A DNA stretch of 64,000 nucleotides from Amphritea atlantica (GCA_024397875.1 CP073344.1:797001-861000); one strand, 5' to 3'. Counted from the stretch's first letter, positions 40,566 to 49,992 are shown. Program-made: numbers and translations. Notes: generated from the letters alone by a model not told the origin.

Positions 40566-41795
40566 CTAGCGTTCCGTTAACTGAATTCTGGCGTTATACC
40601 AGTTCATAAAGAATGAGGTGAGCAGACTCAGCGTCAGGTAGACCGCCATGGTCATCGCGATGACCTCGATCGCCTGTCCCGTCTGGTTAAGCGTGGTGCC
40701 GGCAAAGACGTTCACCAGATCCGGATAACCGATAGCCGTCGCCAGCGAGGAGTTCTTGGTCAGGTTAAGATACTGACTGGTCAGCGGCGGTATGACGACC
40801 CGCATCGCCTGGGGGACAACAATCAGTCGCAGGGTTTTGGCTTTTGACATACCCAGCGCCGTGGCCGCTTCCGTCTGTCCATGGGACACCGCCAGAATAC
40901 CGGCACGCACGGTTTCCGCAATAAACGACGCGGTATAGATACTCAGCGCCAGCCAGAGCGCGATCAGTTCCGGTATAACGGTAATACCGCCTTTGAAGTT
41001 AAATCCTTTCAACTCGGGATGATCCAGCCCCAGAGGCAAGCCACTAAACAGGAACAGCAGCAGCGGGACACCGACAATCAAGCCGATGCTGGTGAGAAAG
41101 ACCGGAAATTGCTGCCCGGTCAGCTCCTGACGCTTGCGTGACCAGCGGGCGATAAACCAACTGGCAACGATGGCCGCAAAGAAACCAATAGTCACCAGCC
41201 CGAAGCCGTCTTCAGGCACCGGGGCAGGCATAATAAGACCCCGGTTGTTAATAAAAGATCCGAAAAACTCGAGACTCTGCCGCGGGGTTGGCAGGGTACG
41301 CAGCACCGCGTAATACCAGAAGAAGATCTGTAGCAGCAGTGGGATATTACGAAAAATTTCGATATACAGTGCAGAAAATTTAGCGATCAGCCAGTTATCG
41401 GATAACCGCGCTACACCCAGAATAAAGCCCAGAATGGTGGCGGCAAAAATACCCATCACCGCAATCAGGATGGTATTCAGCAGGCCGACAATAAACGTCA
41501 TGCCATAGCTGGACGCCTCGGTGTAATCGATCAGGCTCATGGCAATACCAAAGCCCGCTTCCCTCGATAGAAAGTCGAAACCGGTGGTCATGCCACGTTG
41601 TTCAAGGTTGGTCAGGGTATTCTGTATAATGGTGTAGAAAACGAAGCCCAGTGCGGCCAGCAGCAGCACCTGAAACAGTAACGACCGCTTTTTCGGGTCG
41701 TTCCAGAACTTTGGTTTGTTCACCGGAGGGGCTTTTGACTGCGGCGTACTGCCGCCATCAGGCTTGACACCTGACTGCAAAATGTCTGAGGACAT
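40566..41795 (-). CDS. aapQ: Amino-acid ABC transporter permease (AapQ-like)
   Basis: 409 residues, the typical long AapQ form with about eight helices and a large loop. The EAA motif reads EAATALGMSKAKTLRLIVVPQAMRVVIPPLTSQYLN, where it contacts the ATPase. It is the first permease after the binding protein, following the hairpin at 41867-41892. Confidence 0.94.
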   Translation of the reverse strand: MSSDILQSGVKPDGGSTPQSKAPPVNKPKFWNDPKKRSLLFQVLLLAALGFVFYTIIQNTLTNLEQRGMTTGFDFLSREAGFGIAMSLIDYTEASSYGMTFIVGLLNTILIAVMGIFAATILGFILGVARLSDNWLIAKFSALYIEIFRNIPLLLQIFFWYYAVLRTLPTPRQSLEFFGSFINNRGLIMPAPVPEDGFGLVTIGFFAAIVASWFIARWSRKRQELTGQQFPVFLTSIGLIVGVPLLLFLFSGLPLGLDHPELKGFNFKGGITVIPELIALWLALSIYTASFIAETVRAGILAVSHGQTEAATALGMSKAKTLRLIVVPQAMRVVIPPLTSQYLNLTKNSSLATAIGYPDLVNVFAGTTLNQTGQAIEVIAMTMAVYLTLSLLTSFFMNWYNARIQLTER

Positions 41796-41866
41796 TGTTA
41801 AGTTAACTCCAGAAATCGGTACACAGATCCTTCTGTCCTGTGAGTAAGGCTAAGGACAGAAACAAA

Positions 41867-41892
41867 AACGGCTAGCCTTTCGGCCAGCCGTT
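41867..41892 (-). terminator. Partial terminator between aapJ and aapQ
   Basis: On the minus strand AACGGCTGGCC pairs with GGCTAGCCGTT with one mismatch, followed by TTTTTG. It stands 10 bp after the aapJ stop. Such structures let most transcripts end after the binding-protein gene, so AapJ is made in excess over the membrane proteins. Confidence 0.75.
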
Positions 41893-41902
41893 GATCAGCG
41901 GT

Positions 41903-42916
41903 TTAACGCATAGGTGGAGCGTACTGCAGACCACCCTGATTCCATAAAGCGTTCAAGCCACGATCCAGTCCCAGTGGCGAGTCTTTACCCACGTTGCGCT
42001 CATAAGCTTCACCGTAGTTACCCACCTGCTTAACGATCTGGTATGCCCAGTCATCCGCCAGATCCAGGCCTTTACCTTTAGGCCCGTCCAGACCCAGCAG
42101 ACGCTTCACGTTAGGATCAGAGCTTTCCGCTTTCATCTTATCGACGTTAGCCGACGTCAGACCCAGTTCTTCGGCGTTGAGCATCGCATTGAAAGACCAC
42201 TTAACGATATTAAACCAGGTATCATCGCCCTGACGGACAACGGGGCCCAGCGGCTCCTTAGAGATAACCTCTGGCAATGCGCCGACAGCAGATGGATCCT
42301 GCATCCGGGTGCGCAGGCCCGCCGCCTGGGACAGGTCGGTTGTAAATGAGTCACAACGGCCGGAATCAAATGCCTGAGCCGCCTGATCATTGGTGTCGAA
42401 TACGACCGGAGTATAGGAGATACCGTGGGTTCGGAAGTAATCCGCCATATTCAGCTCAGTGGTTGTACCGGACTGCACACAGACGGTCGCACCATCCAGA
42501 TCCTTAACACTCGTCAGGCCCAGCTCTTTCTTCACCAGAAAGCCCTGACCATCGTAGTAATTCACACCGGCAAAGTTGATACCCAGCTGTGTATCACGGG
42601 TTTGTGTCCAGGTGGTCACACGGGACAGCACATCAACTTCCCCAGACACCAACGCCGTAAAACGTTCTTTAGCATTCAGTGGAATAAATTTAACTTTAGT
42701 CGCATCGCCCAACACTGCAGCAGCTACAGACCGGCACACGTCGACGTCCAGACCTTTCCAGTTACCTTTATCATCAGGCACCGAAAAACCGGGGACACCA
42801 CTCGTTACACCACACTGAAGTGCGTCACGTTCCTTCACAGTTTCCAAAGTACCAGCCATAGCTGTACCGGTCATTGCAACCATCAGGACGGCAGCGGAAA
42901 TTAGGGTTTTCTTCAT
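41903..42916 (-). CDS. aapJ: Amino-acid ABC transporter periplasmic binding protein (AapJ-like)
   Basis: 337 residues with a Sec signal peptide (cleavage near TAMA-GT). Hallmarks of the AapJ/general L-amino-acid group are RDALQCGVTSGVPGFSVPDDKGNWKGLDVDVCRSVAAAVLGD, then VKFIPLNAKERFTALVSGEVDVLSRVTTWT and an ALWNQGGLQYAPPMR end. It binds a broad range of L-amino acids in the periplasm. A strong AGAGGAAG site precedes the ATG. It is the first gene of aapJQMP. Confidence 0.96.
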   Translation of the reverse strand: MKKTLISAAVLMVAMTGTAMAGTLETVKERDALQCGVTSGVPGFSVPDDKGNWKGLDVDVCRSVAAAVLGDATKVKFIPLNAKERFTALVSGEVDVLSRVTTWTQTRDTQLGINFAGVNYYDGQGFLVKKELGLTSVKDLDGATVCVQSGTTTELNMADYFRTHGISYTPVVFDTNDQAAQAFDSGRCDSFTTDLSQAAGLRTRMQDPSAVGALPEVISKEPLGPVVRQGDDTWFNIVKWSFNAMLNAEELGLTSANVDKMKAESSDPNVKRLLGLDGPKGKGLDLADDWAYQIVKQVGNYGEAYERNVGKDSPLGLDRGLNALWNQGGLQYAPPMR

Positions 42917-43070
42917 TGGGTACTTCCTCTTCTTTTTATAATGAATTAATGAAAAATCAGAGCAAAGCCGTGTTTAACAGCCGTGCTATACGCTTAAACT
43001 TCGTAAAGAGTATTCCACTTCTTTATTCTTTTAATCCTTAGTTGGGTCTGTGCTGTTGAGTCGGAGCGTT

Positions 43071-43259
43071 TCAGATTCTTGCAGGTGCAAATTCAGGTTC
43101 AGCTTGTGATCCTGAAAACAGAGGTACGCATATGTCGCGGAACATTTGTAGCTGCACAAAACGGATCAGGATTGAGGAGAAAAGACCGGCCCCCAGGCGG
43201 AGATAGGTCATAGCAGGGCTCGAGATAATGCCGTTGGTAAAATCGACAAATGCTTGCAT
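43071..43259 (-). pseudogene. Truncated alanine symporter (AGCS) N-terminus
   Basis: The 62-codon frame begins with FVDFTNGIISSPAMTYLRLGAG, nearly the same as the intact symporter's FVDFTNGIIWSPALIYLCLGAG, and stays similar through FVQLQMFRDI. It then diverges (SGSQAEPEF) and stops. The bases beyond its ATG also match the intact gene's leader. It is a dead duplicate of the first ~50 codons plus upstream DNA, in the same orientation. Confidence 0.85.
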
Positions 43260-43689
43260 GTGTCAGTGTCTCCGGAAAGCAGCGTGCTGGGCACGAGATT
43301 TATAATTATTGTCTTGCTATATATCCACCTCATTGAGGTGGGTGCTCATGCCGCAGGGGCACTGCCGTTGCGTCTGTCTGTGAGAAAAGCCTGTCCATAA
43401 AGTCTGGTGATAAACAGCAGTTCTGACAGCCGCGACGTTTCACTGATCTGCTCGCCTATACACGATCGATGAGTTTCCCTGTTGGGTCATCGATCGGGGC
43501 GGGGTAATCAGATGAAGCTAAAACTCTAGAGTGAATGTCGCGACGTGGCGACATCCTATCGTGCCTTGTTTAACTCTTTCCGTGCCAATTGTTGGCTAAT
43601 GTTTATTTAAAGACTTCTGATTCAGCGCATTTTTCCGGCTTTCATGTGGGGGTTGTGTTGCTCTTCTTAAGGCGTTGCTAATCATCCCG

Positions 43690-43709
43690 CTTTTAGCTGG
43701 AGCTAAAAG
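43690..43709 (+). repeat. Perfect 9-bp hairpin
   Basis: CTTTTAGCT (43690-43698) and AGCTAAAAG (43701-43709) are perfect complements around GG. There is no adjacent T-run. It lies between the symporter relic and the ABC permease, about 150 bp beyond the permease stop. Confidence 0.6.
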
Positions 43710-43857
43710 TAGACGTTAAGCCATCATCCTTGAACAGCCTGCGTGAATAAAAAAACAGCGGCACTATCAATAGCTCACATAGCGTTGATGAATAGCCTGC
43801 CGGGAGGTTTGAGCATTTCAGGATAGCGGGGGAGGAAACTCTGTAAACAGAAAGAGT

Positions 43858-45003
43858 TCAATCGAGTCGCTTCTTGAAGCGTAGAGAGGCGACGGCTAAG
43901 CCGCCCAGCGTAAACAACGCCAGCCAGTACATATCTGCGGCCAGATTCACCACATCCACATCTTTCAGAACCACACCGCGAATCAGCCGCATAAAGTGGG
44001 TTGCCGGCAGCGCCTCGGCGATATATTGCGCCGCCAGCGGCATCCCCTCATAGGGGAACATAAAACCGGATAGCAGGATTGAGGGCAGCAGCACAAAGAT
44101 TGTCATCTGCATCGATTGCAGCTGACTTTTGGCGATGGTGGAGATAATCAGCCCCAGAGTCAGGCTGGCGGTAATAAACAGCAGTGTCGCGCCTGCCAGC
44201 TGCAGCAGATTACCGTTGATCGGCACATTAAACAGCTGATGACCCAAACCGAGAATAATGGCCACCTGAATCGCACCGATAAAAATATAGGGCACGATCT
44301 TACCGATCATCAACTCAATGGGTCGCACCGGTGTGGTGATCAGCATCTCCATATTGCCCCGTTCCCGTTCCCGCACAATGGCTGCCGAGGTGAACATGAT
44401 CATGGTCATGGTGAGAATAATCGCCGCCAGTCCCGGGACGATATTGACCACGGTACGTTGTTCCGGGTTATACAGCATGGTGACTTCAAAGGTCGGGGGC
44501 TTGCGGTTAGCGGGCTTATCCAGCAGCTCCACCAGGGGCATGCCGCGCAACCCCTTGATCGCACCGGCGACAATCGTATCCGAGCCATCGACCAGCCACT
44601 GCGCCACCGGGCGGCTGGTTTCTGCATCGGTGGCGGCAGGGGAGCCCGGCCCCACGCTGGGATTGCGCACCAATCGCTGGCTGACATCCCTGGGTATGAT
44701 CAGAACGGCCCTGACCTCGGCGCTGGCGATCGCGGCTTCAGCCTCGGGCATGCTGGTGAAATGTCGGGTGAAGGTAACCACCTGAGTGGCACCGAGGGTC
44801 TGAATCAGCACCCGGCTTAAACCGCTGTTGCTGTAATCGACCACCCCCACCGGCAGGTGACGCACATTGGTATTGATGGCAAAACCGAACAGCAGTAGTT
44901 GAATCAGCGGGATCATGACGATCATACCGAACGTCATTTTGTCCCGTTTCAATTGCAGCAACTCTTTTCCTGCAATCGCCCGCACCCGAATCAATGGGTT
45001 CAT
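43858..45003 (-). CDS. ABC-2 type efflux permease
   Basis: 381 residues. One N-terminal helix is followed by a large periplasmic part and five C-terminal membrane segments, the ABC-2 pattern. Conserved text includes IVREREGN-like IVRERERGNMEMLITTPVRPIELMIGKIVPY and FPYEGMPLAAQYIAEALPATHFMRLIRG. This is the YhhJ/YbhS-type class exporting drugs or lipophilic compounds. Its start overlaps the ATPase stop by 4 bp. It is the last of three coupled genes and the only permease, so it probably works as a homodimer. Confidence 0.92.
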   Translation of the reverse strand: MNPLIRVRAIAGKELLQLKRDKMTFGMIVMIPLIQLLLFGFAINTNVRHLPVGVVDYSNSGLSRVLIQTLGATQVVTFTRHFTSMPEAEAAIASAEVRAVLIIPRDVSQRLVRNPSVGPGSPAATDAETSRPVAQWLVDGSDTIVAGAIKGLRGMPLVELLDKPANRKPPTFEVTMLYNPEQRTVVNIVPGLAAIILTMTMIMFTSAAIVRERERGNMEMLITTPVRPIELMIGKIVPYIFIGAIQVAIILGLGHQLFNVPINGNLLQLAGATLLFITASLTLGLIISTIAKSQLQSMQMTIFVLLPSILLSGFMFPYEGMPLAAQYIAEALPATHFMRLIRGVVLKDVDVVNLAADMYWLALFTLGGLAVASLRFKKRLD

Positions 45004-45944
45004 GATGCTTCCCTCCCTGAACCGGTGCAGCTGACAAACACATCCTCCAGGCTGGGACGCACCTGCGATAGCAGATCTTCTGGTTTAACCGAAGGCTGCC
45101 GGGCGAGAAAACTGACGGGATCGGCGACGCTATCCCTGACCAGCACTCGTAAACGCGCCCCCAACTGGGCCGCGGAGATCACTTCAGGCAGCCTGATCAG
45201 TGATTGTTTCAATGGCCGCAGATCCGCGGAACTGATCTCGACCACCCTGGAACCCATTTCCTGCATCAGCTGATCGGGACTGCCATCGGCCCGTTTGATA
45301 CCGTTTTCCAGAATCGCCAGTTTATGGCAGCGCTCCGCTTCATCCATGTAGTGGGTGGATACCAGAATACTGGTGCCCTGATCACTCAGGTCAAACAGCT
45401 GTTCCCAGAACTCTCTGCGGTTCTCAGGATCGACCGCCGAGGTGGGTTCATCGAGAAACAGCAGCTCCGGTTTATGCAGGGTTGCGGCGGCCAGGCTGAG
45501 TCGTTGGCGCTGGCCGCCGCTCATGCTGCCGGCAAATTCTCTGGCTTTTGCCTGCAGGCCATAAATACTCAGCAGCTCGTCAATACGCTGTTTCTGTGTT
45601 CGGGCCGTCAGGCCATAGATGCTGGCGATAAACCGGAGATTCTCCAATATGGTCAGATCATCATAGAGAGAGAATTTCTGCGTCATGTAGCCTATATGCA
45701 GGCGCAGTTTTTCGGCATCATCGGGGAGACTGAATCCCAGTACCTGAGCCCGGCCCGCGCTGGGTTGCAACAGCCCGGTGAGCATGCGGATGGTGGTGGT
45801 TTTACCACAGCCGTTGGGGCCGAGAAAGCCATAGATGCGGCCTTTCTCCACCTCCAGATCAAGTTCCTGCACCGCCAGGGTGTCACCAAAGCGACGACTG
45901 AGTTGCTCTGCCTGAATAACATAGCTGGCGGGTGCGCGGGTCAT
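45000..45944 (-). CDS. ABC transporter ATP-binding protein (efflux)
   Basis: 314 residues. Walker A GPNGCGKTT, signature SGGQRQRLSLAAAT, Walker B LLFLDEPTSAVDPE and H-loop STHYMDEAERCH are present, with a ~90-residue C-terminal extension. This is the CcmA/YbhF half-size class. It powers the ABC-2 permease. It overlaps both neighbouring genes by 4 bp, indicating tight translational coupling. Confidence 0.94.
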   Translation of the reverse strand: MTRAPASYVIQAEQLSRRFGDTLAVQELDLEVEKGRIYGFLGPNGCGKTTTIRMLTGLLQPSAGRAQVLGFSLPDDAEKLRLHIGYMTQKFSLYDDLTILENLRFIASIYGLTARTQKQRIDELLSIYGLQAKAREFAGSMSGGQRQRLSLAAATLHKPELLFLDEPTSAVDPENRREFWEQLFDLSDQGTSILVSTHYMDEAERCHKLAILENGIKRADGSPDQLMQEMGSRVVEISSADLRPLKQSLIRLPEVISAAQLGARLRVLVRDSVADPVSFLARQPSVKPEDLLSQVRPSLEDVFVSCTGSGREAS

Positions 45945-46879
45945 GGCAGTTCGACCTGCGCCGGGACTCCGTTGGGCAGTTGGGCTTCACTCTCCGGTAG
46001 CATTACCTCGGCGAGGTACATCAGCCGGGCGCGTTCTTCCTGATTCAGCGCATAGTAGGGGGTAAAGGCCGGTTCGGTGGCTATCCAGCTCAGATGGCCG
46101 GTGATCGGCTGATCAAGACCATCCACATGCACCACAAGCGGGTCACCGACCCTGAGCTTAATCCGATAGGGTTCCGGTACATAAATCCGCGCATGGGGCG
46201 CTTTACCCGCCAGCACAATCGCCAGGGGGCTGCCGATCGTGACCCGTTCACCCAGATTCCAGGGCAGGTTATCGAGAATGCCGTCGCGGGTGGCGGTGAT
46301 GGTGAGATCCGCAAGACGTTTGCTCTGGATAGCCAGCATCGCTTTTGCCGCATTCAAAGCCGCTTCGGCAGCCCGCAGATCCTCTTCACGGGTACCGTTT
46401 GTGAGTAGTAATAAGGCTTCCTGAGCGTTCTGTAAAACGGCCTGGTCAGCATCCCGTATTGCCCGTGCCCGGTCCAGCTCAGACTGACTCACCAGTTTCT
46501 GTTTTATCAGATTCAGAATGCGGATATGGTTGGCGCGGCTTTCAACCAGTGACGCCCGCGCGCCTGCCACCCTGGCCGCCGCTGCAGCCACTTCCTCCTC
46601 ACGCGCGCCATTTCTGAGTTTTTCCAGATTCGCTTGTGCCAGGGCAACTTCAGCGCTGGCTTTATCCACTTCCGACTGTTGCAGGGTTGAATCGAGCTTC
46701 ACCAGCAGCGTGCCTTTGGTCACCTGGGAACCGGGAGAAACTGGCAGCTCAACCACCACTTCGCTGGCCGTAGCGGTATGGGCTATCCGGTCTCTCTCCA
46801 GTGTACCCAGCGCAAGGTGATCAGAAGAATCACTGCAGGCTGCGAGAAACGGCAATAACAGATAAATAAGATAGCGCAT
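45941..46879 (-). CDS. HlyD-family membrane fusion lipoprotein
   Basis: 312 residues from the ATG at 46879, giving a lipoprotein signal with lipobox LAAC. An upstream ATG at 46909 adds 10 residues with no benefit. A biotinyl-lipoyl-like half motif (ELPVSPGSQVTKGTLLVKLD) precedes a long coiled-coil hairpin (about 65-175). The second half-motif and beta-barrel (GERVTIGSPLAIVLAGKAPHARIYVPEPYRIKLRVGDPL) follow. It bridges the efflux permease toward an outer-membrane channel, which is not encoded here. First gene of the efflux unit. Confidence 0.92.
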   Translation of the reverse strand: MRYLIYLLLPFLAACSDSSDHLALGTLERDRIAHTATASEVVVELPVSPGSQVTKGTLLVKLDSTLQQSEVDKASAEVALAQANLEKLRNGAREEEVAAAAARVAGARASLVESRANHIRILNLIKQKLVSQSELDRARAIRDADQAVLQNAQEALLLLTNGTREEDLRAAEAALNAAKAMLAIQSKRLADLTITATRDGILDNLPWNLGERVTIGSPLAIVLAGKAPHARIYVPEPYRIKLRVGDPLVVHVDGLDQPITGHLSWIATEPAFTPYYALNQEERARLMYLAEVMLPESEAQLPNGVPAQVELP

Positions 46880-47408
46880 GGTGTTGGCCTTCTGTGGCTT
46901 ACAAAGCACGGGCGAAAAAGAAAAAGCATTCGTAACTCGTTAATATTAGAACGATAAACCTAAACAGGCCGAACTGCCAGAGTCTTGGACGTTATGCAAA
47001 GCCCGTCTGTTATGCGAACACGACTCTCCCCAGGCAGAGAGGGGATAAGACTGTTATGGCCATTCAACGGGTTCAGTTTCAGGCACATCGGCGTTGCTTC
47101 AGGCGCAAGGTATCAGTTCGAAAGAGGTTGTAGGCGGTGTAATCCCGCAGTTGATAAGCTGGTATGGTTTGTCACTGGAATAACTCATAAAAGTGAGGCA
47201 TTATCAGACAGATAGGAAATATGGCAGGTGACAAAGCGTGCCATACAAAAACAGCAAACCGTGCTTGCGTGTTTTCAGGGGATGAAAAACGACGTGCTTC
47301 AGAATTATTCTTTCAGTTCAAATAGATACAACCTCCCCCGTCAAAGTCTAGCGGTGTCAAAACGCGCACGCACACAATTAAAATGTTAGCTTCTCTTGAG
47401 GCAGGTTC
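46880..47408. other. Gene-free boundary before the second cassette array
   Basis: About 530 bp without a convincing gene. GTTATGC core-like heptamers occur at 46991-46997 and 47009-47015, and GTTAGCT at 47385-47391 opens the first proven cassette. GC-rich GTGTCAAAACGCGCACG precedes it. I found no attI site or integrase promoter. Confidence 0.5.
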
Positions 47409-48221
47409 ATGATTCTATACAAGTACATGTCCTTCGGTGCCGCTCGAAAGGTGATTGAAACCCTGTCACTAGGGTTTTCATGTCTTGAAGATTTGAACGA
47501 CCCTTTTGAATGCACAGCCTTTGGTTTTAAAGATAGCGATGAGTCTATAAGCGCGAAAACCGCCACGGGTGCTTGTAGAAACCGTTTCTCGAGGAAATAC
47601 GGTGTTTTATCCTTGACTCGTCAGCCGTTAAACGCGCTTATGTGGTCGCATTATGGAGACTCTCATCAAGGAGTAGTTCTTGGATTCGATTGTGATTTGG
47701 CCGGCTTTTCAGACCCGCAAAGCAATGTGATTCCAAGCCAGTACGGAGAGATGATCTACTCAGCTACGAAGCCGCACAACGATCTCCCCATGATTGGCGA
47801 ACATGAGCTACTGAATATTGGTGGTAGCCTCCGCTTTGACTCGAGTGCCTTCAACCTAATGAAGAGAGCTTTTCTGTATAAGTCTCTCGAGTGGGCATAC
47901 GAAGAAGAAGTCCGTGTTGTAAAGAATATAGAGGATATCCCCTTCGGTTATCACACAGGCGGCGGTCGCTATTGTGAATGGAATAAGGTGATTGTCTCTG
48001 GTCGACCTCTATACTGCTTTGATGTGCCAGAGAACTCACTTAAGGAAATCTACTTGGGGCGGCATTTATATAGAAATGTTACCAAAGACGGCTCTGTTAC
48101 TGATGAAAATTTGAAAGGTGTGCTTCAGTCCTGGGGGAGAAAAGATATCAAGATGATGCAATGTGAACCCGATATTCACTCATGGAACCTCATTGCAAAA
48201 CCATCTATCAACAAAAGCTAA
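47409..48221 (+). CDS. DUF2971 family protein, integron cassette 1
   Basis: 270 residues. DUF2971 landmarks are LYKYMSFGAARKVIET at the start, then LEDLNDPFECTA, VLSLTRQPLNALMWSHYGDSHQGVVLGFD and a C-terminal ReYLG-like IYLGRHL. Members are cytoplasmic and occur often in mobile islands and beside defence genes, but no reaction is established. The gene sits in a complete cassette: it begins 18 bp after GTTAGCT (47385), and its stop lies inside the exact complement AGCTAAC (48216-48222). Base composition is lower in GC than the flanking efflux genes. Confidence 0.9.
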   Translation: MILYKYMSFGAARKVIETLSLGFSCLEDLNDPFECTAFGFKDSDESISAKTATGACRNRFSRKYGVLSLTRQPLNALMWSHYGDSHQGVVLGFDCDLAGFSDPQSNVIPSQYGEMIYSATKPHNDLPMIGEHELLNIGGSLRFDSSAFNLMKRAFLYKSLEWAYEEEVRVVKNIEDIPFGYHTGGGRYCEWNKVIVSGRPLYCFDVPENSLKEIYLGRHLYRNVTKDGSVTDENLKGVLQSWGRKDIKMMQCEPDIHSWNLIAKPSINKS

Positions 48222-48287
48222 CCAATGGCTGTTGGCGGACGCGCCTACGCTGGCGCTCCGGCACGCCGCAAAGCCAGCGCGTTATGC
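48216..48287 (+). other. attC site 1 (array 2)
   Basis: 72 bp from AGCTAAC (48216-48222) to GTTATGC (48281-48287). Inside, arms GCTGGCG and its partner CGCCGCAAAGCCAGCGCG form an imperfect hairpin typical of attC. AGCTAAC is the exact complement of GTTAGCT at the start of the same cassette. Confidence 0.92.
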
Positions 48288-48336
48288 AAAAAAGAGATAT
48301 ATCGTCATTTAATTAAATACGGAGTATTTGCAATAA

Positions 48337-49992
48337 ATGTTTAAAAAATTAAGAGAAAATGCGGAAAAACTGGCCAATTCCGCAAAAGAATCTACGAACA
48401 ATGTTGCAGGTCAGGTTGGTGATATTGTTCCAGATAAAGTGATCGACTTGAAGGACAAAATAAAACAAACTACTTCCGAAGTATCAGAAAAAGCAGAGGG
48501 TCATATACCAGAGAAAGTTTCGGGTCGTTACAGTGAACTTAAAAATACTCTTGAAGATACAATTGCTGATTTATCTGATAAAGCTGGCGACTACTTGGAT
48601 TCCAATCTGGAAGAAATTGAAAGCTATTGTTCATGGTGCTTTGAGAAGCATGGCTGTACTCCCAAAGAAAAAAATAATTTCTCCCGCAATATTTATACAT
48701 GTAATGGCTGTGGGAAAGAAATTGTAAAATGCCGTGCTTGTAATAACAAAGCAAAATTTGCTGGTGAAGAAAATGTCGCTAGTGATGACGTTGGTATTTG
48801 GTCAGGAAATTTTTGTGCTGTACACGAAGGCGTGATTGCCAAATTTGAAACTTTAAATTGGAAGCTCACAAGTATCGGCGAATTTAGGGATATTGTAGAA
48901 AGAGAAGAAAAAAATTATAAGAAAATAGGAACAACAGCAGCTTTCACCATTGGTGGCGCGGCTGTTATTGCTCCTTTAGCTCTTGCCGCAGCCCCTGCTG
49001 TAGGTGGGGCTATTGGTACATCCTTGCTAGGTTATAGCGGTGCAGCAGCAACAAATGCTGGTCTGGCTACATTAGGCGGAGGTGCTCTTGCTGCTGGGGG
49101 GGCAGGCATGGCTGGAGGCGTAGCAGTTGTTACAGCAGCGGGATCTGCGCTAGGAGGAAGATATGGAGCAGTTATTTCGAATGGCTATTATGGTGATATT
49201 GATGGCTTTGAAATAATAAAGATCAAACCAGGCAAAGGCCCTTCTGTAATTTGTATCGATGGTTTCTTGACCGAAAAATCTAAAGAAGCACCCAATAAAT
49301 GGCTGGAAGCTTTATCTGAAAAATATCCCGATAACGAAATATTCTATGTTAAATGGGAGGCCAAAAGGCTTCAAGATATTGCGAGTTCTGTTAGCCTTCT
49401 TGGCGGCAAAGAAATAGCTAAAAAAGGGCTTTTAGGTTTGGCTAAATCTGCATCAAAAACTGCAGCCACCAAGTTAGCCCCAGTAGGTGTAGCATTTCAG
49501 GCGCTTGGTCTGGCTACTAACCCGTGGTCTGTAGCAGGAGTAAAGGCTTATCAAACTGGTGCTTTGCTAGCAGATATTATTGCAAGAACTGACAGAGAAT
49601 ATATTTTGGTTGGGCACTCTTTAGGTGCTCGAGTAATATATTCATGCTTAGCCGCTCTAAAAACGAAAGATAAATGCTTTATAAGAGACGCTCACCTTCT
49701 TGGCGGTGCCATTAATAATAACTGTTCATCTATTGATGATGGTTCTAATAGTGTAAATTGGTCAGAAATTCATAACTCCGTTTCTGGAAACATTAATAAC
49801 TATTACAGTAAAAATGATTCTGTTCTAAAGTATTTGTACAAAGTAGGAGAAGGTGTGAAGTTTGATTTTGGTAAACCAATTGGTAGGCATTGTATTGAGA
49901 GCTCGAAAGTTAATAATTTTGATGTTTCCAAATATGTTAGTGGTCACGCTGAATACAAGGAGAAGTTGCGTGATTATTTATTGCAACAATAA
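48337..49992 (+). CDS. DUF726-like alpha/beta hydrolase with zinc ribbon, integron cassette 2
   Basis: 551 residues in four parts. Residues 1-90 are an amphipathic, repeat-like helix region (IVPDKVIDLKDKIKQ / HIPEKVSGRYSELKN), reminiscent of late-embryogenesis or apolipoprotein-like repeats. Residues ~95-150 form a zinc ribbon (CSWCFEKHGC, CNGCGKEIVKCRACN). Residues ~205-270 are a Gly/Ala-rich membrane hairpin. The C-terminal half is an alpha/beta hydrolase of the DUF726 (TMCO4) type, with nucleophile Ser428 in LVGHSLGARV. A hydrolase acting at a membrane is inferred. Very large for a cassette gene. GC is low, and the cassette boundaries are exact (GTTATGC and GCATAAC). Confidence 0.87.
   Translation: MFKKLRENAEKLANSAKESTNNVAGQVGDIVPDKVIDLKDKIKQTTSEVSEKAEGHIPEKVSGRYSELKNTLEDTIADLSDKAGDYLDSNLEEIESYCSWCFEKHGCTPKEKNNFSRNIYTCNGCGKEIVKCRACNNKAKFAGEENVASDDVGIWSGNFCAVHEGVIAKFETLNWKLTSIGEFRDIVEREEKNYKKIGTTAAFTIGGAAVIAPLALAAAPAVGGAIGTSLLGYSGAAATNAGLATLGGGALAAGGAGMAGGVAVVTAAGSALGGRYGAVISNGYYGDIDGFEIIKIKPGKGPSVICIDGFLTEKSKEAPNKWLEALSEKYPDNEIFYVKWEAKRLQDIASSVSLLGGKEIAKKGLLGLAKSASKTAATKLAPVGVAFQALGLATNPWSVAGVKAYQTGALLADIIARTDREYILVGHSLGARVIYSCLAALKTKDKCFIRDAHLLGGAINNNCSSIDDGSNSVNWSEIHNSVSGNINNYYSKNDSVLKYLYKVGEGVKFDFGKPIGRHCIESSKVNNFDVSKYVSGHAEYKEKLRDYLLQQ

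Larger units (their letters stand above)
42917..43857. other. Long gene-free region holding a duplicated symporter 5' end
   Basis: About 940 bp without an intact gene. From about 43110 to 43600 it is a diverged copy of the start and upstream region of the alanine symporter (21330-21900). A perfect 9-bp hairpin lies at 43690-43709. The aapJ promoter must lie near 42930-43060 on the minus strand. I saw no sigma-54 site with correct spacing there. Confidence 0.6.

Noticed and set aside
42917-43060. Possible sigma-54 promoter upstream of aapJ (minus strand, CACGGCTTTGCT)
   Set aside because: The -24 GG pair is missing and the spacing is one base off, so it does not meet the consensus.
46985-47215. 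76-codon open frame between the efflux unit and the second array
   Set aside because: No ribosome site and unusual composition. Two GTTATGC heptamers lie in its first 11 codons, so non-coding boundary sequence is more likely.
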